From Polynucleobacter necessarius (GTDB lineage: Bacteria; Pseudomonadota; Gammaproteobacteria; Burkholderiales; Burkholderiaceae), in contig NZ_LT606951.1 of NCBI RefSeq assembly GCF_900095205.1, positions 620,001-684,000 of the forward strand: a stretch of DNA of 64,000 bases. Reading direction: 5' to 3'. A model generated the notes under the pieces. It had not been told where the DNA came from and searched no databases. It saw only the letters and a list, made by a program, of their open reading frames with translations. Below are positions 43,544-52,018 of the stretch, piece after piece; position 1 is the first letter of the stretch, and each line of letters starts with the position of its first letter. Position numbers and translations under genes: made by a program.

Positions 43544-43796
43544 GCTATTACACATCTCCTTTAAGGGATGTCTCCGTATGTTGCATCCATGGTTTTTTAT
43601 AGGATGCGATGGTCAAAGGCATCGACCATCAGACAAGCGGCAGCGCGTTTTGTAACTTCGGTGTTTATGACTTCTAAACGATACGCTGAAATAGAGCTGG
43701 GGGGCGATGAACCAAATTGCTTAAAAAGCCTCTCATTATGACAGTTTAAGCACGCGGATTACAAGGGTTTTCTCGAGTTAATTATATGATGAAGTA

Positions 43797-44477
43797 ATGG
43801 AGTGGCTTACTTTCAATTTCTTTTCACCCGATCATGCTGGGATCATTGATTTTCCAACTTATCTTTTGGGAACTATTTTTACTATTTTGTTCCCAGGGCC
43901 TAACTCACTGTACGTTTTAACTATCACCACGCAAAAGGGATGGCGCTTTGGTGTTTGGGGTGCCATTGGAATTTTTATAGGCGACTCCATCTTGATGGCT
44001 GCAGTTGCTTTGGGCGCTGCCTCGCTCCTACTCTCATCCCCAGTGTTATTTAAGATTGTCCGCACTACAGGAGCGCTCTATTTAGCTTGGATGGGTTGGG
44101 GATTATGTCGCAATGGAATCAGGCGATGGAATCAAGTTCTTGATGAAGAGTCTGACGGAGCCTTACAAACCAGGGTAATGCAATTACACCCATTGGTTGC
44201 TGCGCTTACGCTCTCATTAACCAATCCCAAAGCAATCTTGTTCTTTATTGCTTTTTTCTCGCAGTTCATTCGTCCAGACTTTGAGCGTCCTGCGCACACC
44301 TTTTTCTATCTTGCGATCGTTTTACAGTTTTTGAGTATGGCTTATTTGGCCAGTTTGATCTGTGTGGGACAATTTTTCCTGAAATTTTTTCTGCGACAAC
44401 TCCGCTTAGCAGCAGCGCTATGGATGCTAGCGGGAGTATTGTTTATTGGCTTTGCTGGTCGACTGCTGTTTGCTTGA
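43797..44477 (+). CDS. LysE/RhtB-family amino-acid exporter, LeuE-like
   Basis: 226 aa inner-membrane exporter with about six helices. It has the family hallmark FPGPNSLYVLTITTQKG (~residues 32-48), then GAIGIFIGDSILMAAVALGA and LTLSLTNPKAILFFIAFFSQ. The N-terminus IDFPTYLLGTIFTILFPGPN and the VRTTGALYLAWMGWG segment resemble E. coli LeuE, so leucine or another neutral amino acid is a plausible substrate, by similarity only. Divergent from rhlE. Intact, unlike most transporters in the window. Confidence 0.85.
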   Translation: MEWLTFNFFSPDHAGIIDFPTYLLGTIFTILFPGPNSLYVLTITTQKGWRFGVWGAIGIFIGDSILMAAVALGAASLLLSSPVLFKIVRTTGALYLAWMGWGLCRNGIRRWNQVLDEESDGALQTRVMQLHPLVAALTLSLTNPKAILFFIAFFSQFIRPDFERPAHTFFYLAIVLQFLSMAYLASLICVGQFFLKFFLRQLRLAAALWMLAGVLFIGFAGRLLFA

Positions 44478-44484
44478 ATGCTTG

Positions 44485-45823
44485 CTACTTTAAATAGCGT
44501 ATTAACCAAGCTATCTTTTTCCCATACGGAGGGCGTGCTATTTGAGTCCCGTTAAAGAGATTGAGCCCAAAGAGACCACGCACCTCAAAAATTGACTTTT
44601 GATGGCTGAAGGTATCAAAACCTGCTTTACCGTGATAACTGCCCATACCACTAGCTCCCACTCCACCAAACGGTAAATGCTCAATGGCGATATGTAAAAG
44701 TGTGTCATTGATTGTGACGCCGCCTGAGCGGGTTTCATTTAAAACCTGCTTCATATTCTTTTTGTCCTTACCAAACCAATATAAGGCCAATGGCTTAGGT
44801 TTACTGTTCACATAAGCAATAGCTGCCGCAGTATTGGCAATAGTGACAATAGGCAAAATAGGGCCAAAAATTTCTTCATGCAGAACGCGCGCTTCAGGTG
44901 GAACATTGATTAATGCAAGTGGCTCGAATGGTCTAGCGCCCGCTCCTGGATTATTGAGTAAGGGAATGACTTTTGCGCCACGATCAAGCGCATCATCCAC
45001 TAGGTGTTGCCAGTATTGCAACTGCTTTTCATCAATAGGACCAGTTAGTTCTTCTGGGTTACTGAATTGCATTTGGGCTGCACTTTGTAATTCCTGAATA
45101 AACTCATCTTGCTGACCTGCTTCTATGAGGACATAGTCTGGGCAATATACGTTTGACCACCATTCAGTAGCTTGCCGTAAGTAACTGAGGAAGCGGCATC
45201 TTTTAGCTTGGCGCTCCTATCAATGATGACCGGTGTAGCTCCACCTAACTCTAGTGTTACTGGGGTAAGGTTCTCAGCCACGGCGCGCATAACTTTTTAC
45301 CAATAGAGCCTGAACCTGTAAAAAAGAGATGATCAAATGGTAGCAATGCAAATTGTTCAGCAACTTCAGGTCCACCAGTGGTGACACAAAACCCTGTTGG
45401 GTGGAAATATTCTTGAATCAATCCAGCGATGAATCCAGAGGTACGAGAGCTTCGTTCGGATGGTTTTAACCAAACGCGATTACCTGCGGCAAGTGCTGCA
45501 ATGGCTGGAATGAGGGCCAACTGCACGGGATAGTTCCAGGAGCTGAGTATGCCCACCACACCAAGAGACTGACTTTCGACCCAAGCCTGAGAAGCGCCCA
45601 AATGAAATGGAACATCCTTTTGTTCAGGCTTCATCCATTTCTTGAGATGCTTGCGGGTATATTGACATGCCTGATAGATCATTTGACATTCTGCTAAACG
45701 CGTCTCAACCGGATGGCGTATGCCAAAATCAGCTATGAGCGCTTTGCTCATTTCGAGAGTGGGGTTTGGTTCTGCAGCATAGGCCGCTTTGATTTCGTCA
45801 AGCTGGATGGTGAAGCGATTCAT
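44485..45823 (-). pseudogene. Aldehyde dehydrogenase (coniferyl-aldehyde type), broken and lacking the catalytic cysteine
   Basis: About 450 codons of an NAD(P)-dependent aldehyde dehydrogenase of the CalB-like group. Visible parts are VVGILSSWNYPVQLALIPAI (cofactor binding), [15 protein letters not shown], then in another frame [20 protein letters not shown] and HEEIFGPILPIV near the C-terminus. Frames change near 45260 and 45115. Independently, the nucleophile site reads G-G-Q-T-Y-I-A where family members have G-Q-T-C; the codon is TAT (45147-45149), a one-base change from TGT. The N-terminus also seems to lack ~8-10 residues after NPTLEM. Convergent with the LeuE-like gene. Confidence 0.9.
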
Positions 45824-45873
45824 GGTTGATTAATAGTTGGCAGGCATTTAAAATAAGGCATTAGGATAAAGTC

Positions 45874-46448
45874 ATGGAAACAAATTTAGATAAAAATGCA
45901 CCCCTTACAGAGCGGGCTACTTTAGGCGGAGGCTGTTTTTGGTGCCTTGAAGCGGTATATCAGCAGATTTCAGGGGTTAAGTCAGTGGTTTCTGGGTATA
46001 TGCCGGAGGCCCAAGACCGAATCCTACTTATGAGGCAGTCTGCACAGGCACAACAGGGCATGCAGAAATTGTCGATATCCTTTTTGATCCAAAAGCCATC
46101 TCTTTTCGAGATTTATTGGAAATCTTTTTCGTCATTCACGATCCTACGACTTTGAACTACCAAGGTAATGACCACGGCACACAATATCGCTCTGTAATTT
46201 TTACCCATAGCGATGATCAAACCAAGATTGCAAATGAGGTGGTAAGGGAGCTTGAAAATTCAAAAATTTACTCAAGCCCAGTAGTTACACAAATTGATGT
46301 TGCGCCAGCTATTTACCCGGCAGAAGACTACCATCAGAATTATTTTCAGCAACATCCCTATCAAGGGTATTGCATGGCAGTAGTGGCGCCGAAGCTTGCC
46401 AAATTCAGGGCGAAATTTAAATCGCTGATAGCGCAGCAATATCTTTGA
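45874..46448 (+). pseudogene. msrA: Peptide methionine sulfoxide reductase A, frameshifted
   Basis: MsrA repairs oxidised methionine (S-form). The catalytic [18 protein letters not shown] sits near residue 19. After GYM the frame is lost by one base near 46003; the next frame continues [40 protein letters not shown] and PAEDYHQNYFQQHPYQGYC. So a single 1-bp deletion splits an otherwise well preserved gene of ~190 codons. Stands alone between aldh and pdxH. Confidence 0.93.
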
Positions 46449-46462
46449 AACTTTAAAAAAGA

Positions 46463-47100
46463 TTACGGGGCTAGGCGATTAATTCGCCACTCAGATCTCC
46501 CTAGTTTGTAATGCATGCGATCGTGCAGTCTAGATGGACGACCTTGCCAGGATTCAATTTCTGTAGGCCGTAAGCGGTAACCACCCCAATGCTTAGGACG
46601 TGGGTGGGGGCATCGCCAAACTCTTCCTTAAAGCGTTTTTCTGCTTCCTCTAAGAATTCACGATTAGGAATAGCAGCGCTTTGTGGAGAGGCCCATGCAC
46701 CAATTCTGGATGCTGCTGGGCGAGAATGAAAATACTCATCACTTTCAGCAGCGCTAACCCGCTCTACAACACCCTGTATCCTGACCTGTCGTTCTAACTC
46801 ATGCCAATGAAAGAGTAGAGCAGCCTGTGGACGTATAGCTAAATCACGTCCTTTTTGACTCTCGTAGTTTGTAAAAAAGGTAAAGCCGTTTTGATCAGCC
46901 CCTTTTAGTAAGACAATACGAGCTGAAGGATTTCCGGCCTGATCAGCGGTTGCTAAGGTCATTGAGTTGGGTTCTGGGCACTCTGCCTTGATGGCTTGGT
47001 CAAACCAGAGCTGGAAAAGCTGCAGGGGATCGTGAGGTACCTCAGTTTCTGAGAGCTGACCAAAGGTATAGTTTTTACGCAGTTGAGCAATGGAGTTCAT
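46463..47100 (-). pseudogene. pdxH: Pyridoxamine 5'-phosphate oxidase, C-terminal frameshift
   Basis: FMN enzyme that oxidises PNP/PMP to pyridoxal phosphate. It starts MNSIAQLRKNYTFGQLSETE, with MTLATADQAGNPSARIVLLK and FFTNYESQKGRDLAIRPQAA. After F-G-D-A-P-T one C is missing (GGG at 46602-46604 on the plus strand). The conserved C-terminus, [13 protein letters not shown] followed by [18 protein letters not shown], is therefore out of frame. The frame as read gives 199 aa with ~35 wrong residues. Restored, it would end at 46463 with 212 aa. The lost part holds PLP and FMN contacts, so the product is probably inactive. Confidence 0.9.
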
Positions 47101-47124
47101 TTATTCAGTATATAAAGAGAAGCT

Positions 47125-47880
47125 ATGGCAGAAGACAAGGCAGAAGGAAGCATAGAAAACAGGCGTTTTGGTGGTGTCTCACGACTCTATGGTCCTGAGC
47201 TGCGCGAGCGATTTTTAAATGCATCCGTTGTAGTGGTGGGTCTGGGGGGTGTTGGCTCTTGGGCAGCAGAGGCCTTGGCTCGTACTGGCATAGGTCATCT
47301 TATTTTAATTGATTTCGATCACATTGCAGAGAGTAATACCAATCGACAACTGCATGCGCTTGAGGGGCAGTATGGCAAAGCAAAAGTCGAAGCCATGACT
47401 CAGCGTATTTTGCAGATTAATCCTGAAATTCATTTGACTGCTTATGATGATTTTTTGGAGCCAGAAAATTTAGATCAATTTATTCCTGCTGGAGCATATA
47501 TTTTGGATGCCATGGATTCCGTGCAAACCAAAATTGCACTTTCGGTTTGGGCGCGAAAAAATACTCGTTCTTTAGTGATGTGTGGTGCTGCTGGTGGAAA
47601 GACCGATCCTACGTCCGTTCGTTGTGATGATTTATCTCGTACCGAACAAGACGCATTATTGGCAAAGGTACGCCAAGGTCTGCGACAAGATCATGGTTTT
47701 TCCAGAAATCTGAAACATAAAATTGGTATACGAGCCGTATACTCTCATGAGCCTCGCGCTGGTGCATCTACTGGAGGATTGGCTTGCTCTGGTTACGGTT
47801 CAACGGTAATGGTGACAGCTGCTTGTGGATTGGCTGCTGCTGCCGAGATCCTTAATTTGATTGGTCAAGACCAAGAGTAA
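47125..47880 (+). CDS. tcdA: tRNA threonylcarbamoyladenosine dehydratase (TcdA/CsdL)
   Basis: E1-like ATP-dependent enzyme that cyclises t6A37 to ct6A in tRNAs reading ANN codons. It is 251 aa against 268 for E. coli TcdA. The Rossmann/adenylation site VVVGLGGVGSWAAEALARTG (~residues 34-53) is followed by LIDFDHIAESNTNRQLHAL with the E1-like Arg. AAGGKTDPTSVRCDDLSRTE and SYGSTVMVTAACG-like C-terminal parts agree with TcdA rather than MoeB/ThiF (no zinc CxxC pairs). Intact, divergent from the broken pdxH by 24 bp. Confidence 0.92.
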   Translation: MAEDKAEGSIENRRFGGVSRLYGPELRERFLNASVVVVGLGGVGSWAAEALARTGIGHLILIDFDHIAESNTNRQLHALEGQYGKAKVEAMTQRILQINPEIHLTAYDDFLEPENLDQFIPAGAYILDAMDSVQTKIALSVWARKNTRSLVMCGAAGGKTDPTSVRCDDLSRTEQDALLAKVRQGLRQDHGFSRNLKHKIGIRAVYSHEPRAGASTGGLACSGYGSTVMVTAACGLAAAAEILNLIGQDQE

Positions 47881-48242
47881 TTCTATTTACAATTCAAATC
47901 AGTAAAGCCTCTATTAATCCTTAGGGGGATTCCCTGTAGGAAATTACTGATTCTTTTGCAGTCAGAAATAATTTGTCTGCACTTCTACCTTGAGTTTAGA
48001 AGACACTCCTCTTTTGAGCCGCATATTTTTATCTAATTAGTTACTTTAGTAATTTCTTTCCTCTAGTGTTCGCAGTCAGTACTCCATAGACTTTGCTCCG
48101 CCAGAAATTCACGAAGCGCGTGCCAATAAAGTGGGTACATTTAGTGGCAGCCATTACCTTTATTGCGATTGGTTTGGGCACCCTTATTTGGGCTTAAATT
48201 AGCGGATCCACAGCTCTGCTGGCCAAGACTTAAAATAAGGGG
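47881..48242. other. Intergenic stretch with decayed sequence
   Basis: This 362-bp gap between tcdA and pepN has no open gene. A small inverted repeat (CAGTAA near 47899 with TTACTG near 47943) encloses a CCT..AGG element. The right part holds the relic of a GDT1-type membrane protein listed separately. The rest matches nothing I recognise. Confidence 0.5.
48102..48197 (+). pseudogene. C-terminal relic of a GDT1/TMEM165 (UPF0016) family membrane protein
   Basis: Thirty-one codons and a stop read QKFTKRVPIKWVHLVAAITF then IAIGLGTLIWA. This resembles the end of UPF0016/GDT1-family proteins, where a short K/R-x-P-x-K/R-W-V-H segment precedes the last membrane helix. In bacteria these are proposed Mn2+ (or Ca2+) exporters. 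Nothing of the N-terminal E-x-G-D-K/R-T/S motifs is visible upstream, so most of the gene is gone. The identification rests on a short segment. Confidence 0.5.
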
Positions 48243-50852
48243 ATGAAAACCGATCTTCCTCAGAGCTTTCACCGGCTCGCATACCGTCCTCCCGTCTATA
48301 CCTTTGATCAAGTTGAACTAGATATTGCTTTAGATCCTGCTCGCACCATTGTTAAAAGTCGGATCGAGGTTATACCGAGTAAAAGTTTTGAGCCAGGGGC
48401 GCCCTTGGAATTGGTCGGACACGAACTCGAGTTTGTGAGTTTGAGAATTAATGGTCAAGCCCATCGTCATTTTGAATTAACGCCTGAGACGCTCACGATA
48501 CATTCCTTGCCTAATGAGGGCAGAGAAAAATTTGTCGTAGAAATGATTTGCATTTGTGTTCCAGAGAAAAATACTACCTTGATGGGTTTGTATGTTTCCA
48601 ACGGAAACTTCTTTACTCAGTGTGAGGCAGAGGGTTTCAGGAAGATTACTTACTTCCTCGATCGTCCAGACGTCATGGCGCGCTATACGGTGACATTGCG
48701 TGCGCGTGAAGAGGAGTGTCCAGTCTTGCTTTCCAATGGCAATTTACTTAGCGCTGAAAAACTTCCTAATGGCTGGCATAGCGCTACTTGGGTAGATCCG
48801 TTTCCAAAACCATCCTATTTATTTGCATTAGTCGCAGGCAAGTTGAAATGCATTGAAGAAACCATTACGATCAGCAGTGGGGCCAAGAAGCTATTGCAGA
48901 TTTGGGTTGAACCACACGACCTCAAGAAAACGCGTCATGCAATGGATTCCCTCATTGCTTCAATTCATTGGGATGAGAAGCGTTTTGGTTTGGAGTTAGA
49001 TTTAGAGCGATTCATGATCGTTGCCGTCAGTGATTTCAATATGGGAGCGATGGAGAATAAGGGTTTAAATATTTTCAATACCAAATTTGTTTTTGCGCAA
49101 CCAGAAACGGCTACAGATGCAGACTTCGCCAATATTGAAAGTGTTGTTGCCCATGAATACTTCCATAACTGGACGGGTAATCGAGTCACTTGTCAGGACT
49201 GGTTTCAATTATCACTAAAAGAAGGTTTGACTGTATTCAGAGACCAAGAGTTCTCTGCTGACCAAATGGGTAGCGAATCGGGTAGAGCCGTAAAACGAAT
49301 TGAGGATGTTCGATTACTGCGTCAATTGCAATTCCCAGAAGATGCGGGTCCGATGGCCCATCCAATTCGTCCTGACGAGTATCAGGAGATCAATAATTTC
49401 TATACGGTTACTGTATATGAGAAGGGCTCCGAGATTGTCCGGATGTATCAAACCCTCTTGGGTAAAGATGGATTTCGGAAGGGGATGGATTTGTACTTCC
49501 AGCGCCACGATGGTCAGGCGGTTACTTGTGATGATTTCTTGGCTGCCATGGCAGATGCCAATGGAAAAGATCTAAACGAGTTTAAGAATTGGTATAGCCA
49601 AGCGGGTACACCACGTGTCCATGTACAAGAGCACTACGATGCCGTAAAAAAACAGTATCAATTGACCTTAACTCAAAGCTGTGTGCCAAGCCCTGGCCAA
49701 CCAGAGAAAAAACCTTTCTATATTCCGCTGAAGATTCGTCTACTTACTCGGTCAAATGATCAGTCAGAACAATTGCTCGAACTTACTCAAGTCACTCAAA
49801 CATGGACTTTTGACAATATTCCAGATCGTCCAGTACTTTCAATTAATCGAAATTTCTCAGCACCGATTAATTTGGATTTCGAGCAAAGTGAGGCTGATCT
49901 TTTAGCTTTATTCTCCAGCGATGACGATGCTTTCAATCGCTGGGAGGCTGGTCAAAAGTTAGCAATGCAAATGATTCTTAATAATCGCTTGCCAGATGCT
50001 GAGTTGATTGAAGCGTATCGCAATCTCTTGCTTGACCCCGAACTGGATCCAGCCTTTAAAGAACTCGCTTTAACATTGCCAGCAGATTCTTATTTGTATG
50101 AGCAATGCGCCAGCGTTGATCCTCAGCAAATATTTAATGCGCGTCGCGCTTTCCGTAGAGAAATAGCTAAACAACTTCAACTGGAGTGGGCGGCTTTGTA
50201 TCAACAAATGCAAACGCCAGGACCCTTCAAGTCAGATGGTGTTGATGCAGGTAAACGCGCACTGAAAAATCTAGCCTTGAGTATGCTGTTAGATGCAGCG
50301 CCGAGTATTTGGGCGCCTATGGCAGCAAATCAATACCATATTGCCGACAATATGACGGATCGATATGCCGCATTATCTGCATTGGTTGTTCATGGTGCGA
50401 AAGCGGCAAAGGATTGTTTGATCGATTTCCATAATCGCTTTGCAAATGATGCATTGGTGATTGATAAGTGGTTCGGCTTGCAAGCTAGTCGTCCGCCAGT
50501 AGATGGACTGGAATCTACTCTTGTGGAGGTCAGAAAATTACGTGAACACCCTGCCTTTAAGTTAAATAACCCAAACCGCGTACGTAGCGTGATTCATTCC
50601 TTCTGCGCCAATAATCCAGCGAGCTTTCATCAGGCTGATGGTAGTGGCTATGAGTTTTGGGCGGATAGCGTTCTAGCACTAGACCCTATTAACCCTCAGG
50701 TGGCTGCCCGCCTAGCAAGAGCATTGGATCGCTGGCGTTTATTTGCTCAGCCTTATCAAGATCGTATGAAAGTGGCCTTAGAGCGGGTTTCAACGTACCA
50801 AACACTCTCTTCTGATGTGAGGGAAGTGATTGGAAAGGCGCTGGGTAACTAG
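48243..50852 (+). CDS. pepN: Aminopeptidase N
   Basis: Cytosolic zinc exopeptidase of the M1 family, 869 aa (E. coli 870). The exopeptidase motif is GAMENKGLNIFN (~residues 262-273). The zinc site is VAHEYFHNWTGNRVTCQDWF (HEXXH, ~301) with the distal Glu in LKEGLTVFRDQEFSADQ. The middle beta domain and helical C-terminal domain are complete to EVIGKALGN. Uninterrupted despite 2.6 kb of length, which is strong evidence against random sequencing indels. The gene after it, fbp, begins 69 bp on. Confidence 0.96.
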   Translation: MKTDLPQSFHRLAYRPPVYTFDQVELDIALDPARTIVKSRIEVIPSKSFEPGAPLELVGHELEFVSLRINGQAHRHFELTPETLTIHSLPNEGREKFVVEMICICVPEKNTTLMGLYVSNGNFFTQCEAEGFRKITYFLDRPDVMARYTVTLRAREEECPVLLSNGNLLSAEKLPNGWHSATWVDPFPKPSYLFALVAGKLKCIEETITISSGAKKLLQIWVEPHDLKKTRHAMDSLIASIHWDEKRFGLELDLERFMIVAVSDFNMGAMENKGLNIFNTKFVFAQPETATDADFANIESVVAHEYFHNWTGNRVTCQDWFQLSLKEGLTVFRDQEFSADQMGSESGRAVKRIEDVRLLRQLQFPEDAGPMAHPIRPDEYQEINNFYTVTVYEKGSEIVRMYQTLLGKDGFRKGMDLYFQRHDGQAVTCDDFLAAMADANGKDLNEFKNWYSQAGTPRVHVQEHYDAVKKQYQLTLTQSCVPSPGQPEKKPFYIPLKIRLLTRSNDQSEQLLELTQVTQTWTFDNIPDRPVLSINRNFSAPINLDFEQSEADLLALFSSDDDAFNRWEAGQKLAMQMILNNRLPDAELIEAYRNLLLDPELDPAFKELALTLPADSYLYEQCASVDPQQIFNARRAFRREIAKQLQLEWAALYQQMQTPGPFKSDGVDAGKRALKNLALSMLLDAAPSIWAPMAANQYHIADNMTDRYAALSALVVHGAKAAKDCLIDFHNRFANDALVIDKWFGLQASRPPVDGLESTLVEVRKLREHPAFKLNNPNRVRSVIHSFCANNPASFHQADGSGYEFWADSVLALDPINPQVAARLARALDRWRLFAQPYQDRMKVALERVSTYQTLSSDVREVIGKALGN

Positions 50853-50921
50853 TTCCTGAAATAATAAGGCAAAATAGAGTCCAATTAACAGATCGCTTTG
50901 GCAAAAACTGGAGAAATACCT

Positions 50922-51920
50922 TTGTCCTCAAGTACGCATATGAATTTCAAGCAATATTTGGCATCCGCTAAGCCTGCAGGTGCCGATATACCTGCAGGAT
51001 TGCAGGATTTACTTACCGCAGTGGTGAATACTTGCTCAACCCTCAGTCATGAAGTGGCGCAAGGCGCATTGATTGGTTTGCTCGGTTCGGCGGGCACTGG
51101 TAATGTGCAGGGTGAAGTTCAGCAAAAGCTCGACATCATTGCTAATGACTTGCTAATCGAGGGTGTAAAGGATTGTAAATCGCTCGCAGGCTTGGCCTCC
51201 GAGGAAATGGAGCTCCCAGTTCCGGTTCAAGGTACAGGCGATTATTTGCTCTTGTTCGATCCACTCGATGGCTCATTTAATATTGATGTGAATGTTTCCA
51301 TCGGGACTATTTTTTCAGTTCTTCAGAAGCAAGATCCAAATGCACCTCTACAAACCTCAGACTTTCTATTATCTGGACGTCATCAAGTTGCTGCTGGTTA
51401 TGTGGTGTATGGTCCGCAAACTACGATGGCTTTGACTTTAGGTGATGGTGTAGTGATGTTTACCTTAAATAAAGTCACAGGCGAGTTCTTATTGATCAAA
51501 GATTCTGTAAAGATTGCGCATTCGACTAAAGAGTTTGCGATCAATATGTCTAACATGCGCCACTGGGCTGATCCAGTGCGTCGCTATGTAGAGGAATGTC
51601 TCGCAGGTGTAAGTGGTGTCCGCGATAAAGACTTTAATATGCGCTGGATCGCCTCTATGGTGGCAGATGTGCACCGTGTGTTATCTCGCGGTGGAGTCTT
51701 TATGTACCCTTGGGATCAACGTGAGCCACATAAGCCTGGTAAGTTGCGCTTGATGTATGAAGCCAATCCAATGAGTTTCTTGGTGGAGCAGGCCGGTGGT
51801 GCATCCACGAATGGCACAGAGCTCATCATGGATTTACAGCCTACAGACTTACATGAACGGGTTTCTGTAATGCTGGGCTCTAAAGAAGAGATTGACCGTA
51901 TTCAGCACTATCACTCGTAA
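50922..51920 (+). CDS. fbp: Fructose-1,6-bisphosphatase class I
   Basis: Gluconeogenic enzyme hydrolysing fructose 1,6-bisphosphate. I place the start at TTG 50922, eight bases after GGAG (50910-50913). It gives 332 aa, the length of E. coli Fbp. The ATG at 50940 ([11 protein letters not shown]) is the alternative; the frame also extends to a TTG at 50898. Metal and substrate motifs are [10 protein letters not shown] (~residue 96), [20 protein letters not shown] (~119-138), [20 protein letters not shown] and [20 protein letters not shown]. Convergent with cphA across a shared terminator. Confidence 0.94.
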   Translation: MSSSTHMNFKQYLASAKPAGADIPAGLQDLLTAVVNTCSTLSHEVAQGALIGLLGSAGTGNVQGEVQQKLDIIANDLLIEGVKDCKSLAGLASEEMELPVPVQGTGDYLLLFDPLDGSFNIDVNVSIGTIFSVLQKQDPNAPLQTSDFLLSGRHQVAAGYVVYGPQTTMALTLGDGVVMFTLNKVTGEFLLIKDSVKIAHSTKEFAINMSNMRHWADPVRRYVEECLAGVSGVRDKDFNMRWIASMVADVHRVLSRGGVFMYPWDQREPHKPGKLRLMYEANPMSFLVEQAGGASTNGTELIMDLQPTDLHERVSVMLGSKEEIDRIQHYHS

Positions 51921-51940
51921 GTGAATCTCACTTCAAAAGC

Positions 51941-51970
51941 AAAAAACCCAATCACACGATTGGGTTTTTT
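51941..51970 (+). terminator. Bidirectional terminator between fbp and cphA
   Basis: AAAAAACCCAATC and GATTGGGTTTTTT form a 13-bp inverted repeat around a 4-nt ACAC loop. It has T runs on both strands. It lies 20 bp after fbp and 48 bp after the convergent cphA end, so it can stop transcription from both sides. Confidence 0.92.
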
Positions 51971-52018
51971 ATTGCCCCACATGATCAAGCAGGAGCATCA
52001 TCAAGAAAACAGCTTAAT

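Noticed and set aside
43600-43635. 7-bp inverted repeat (GATGGTC/GACCATC) upstream of rhlE
   Set aside because: It has no T tract and no clear partner; it may be part of the helicase leader but nothing shows a function.
47890-47960. Possible yybP-ykoY manganese riboswitch upstream of the GDT1 relic
   Set aside because: A small inverted repeat is present but I could not find the conserved internal-loop sequences, so there is no support.
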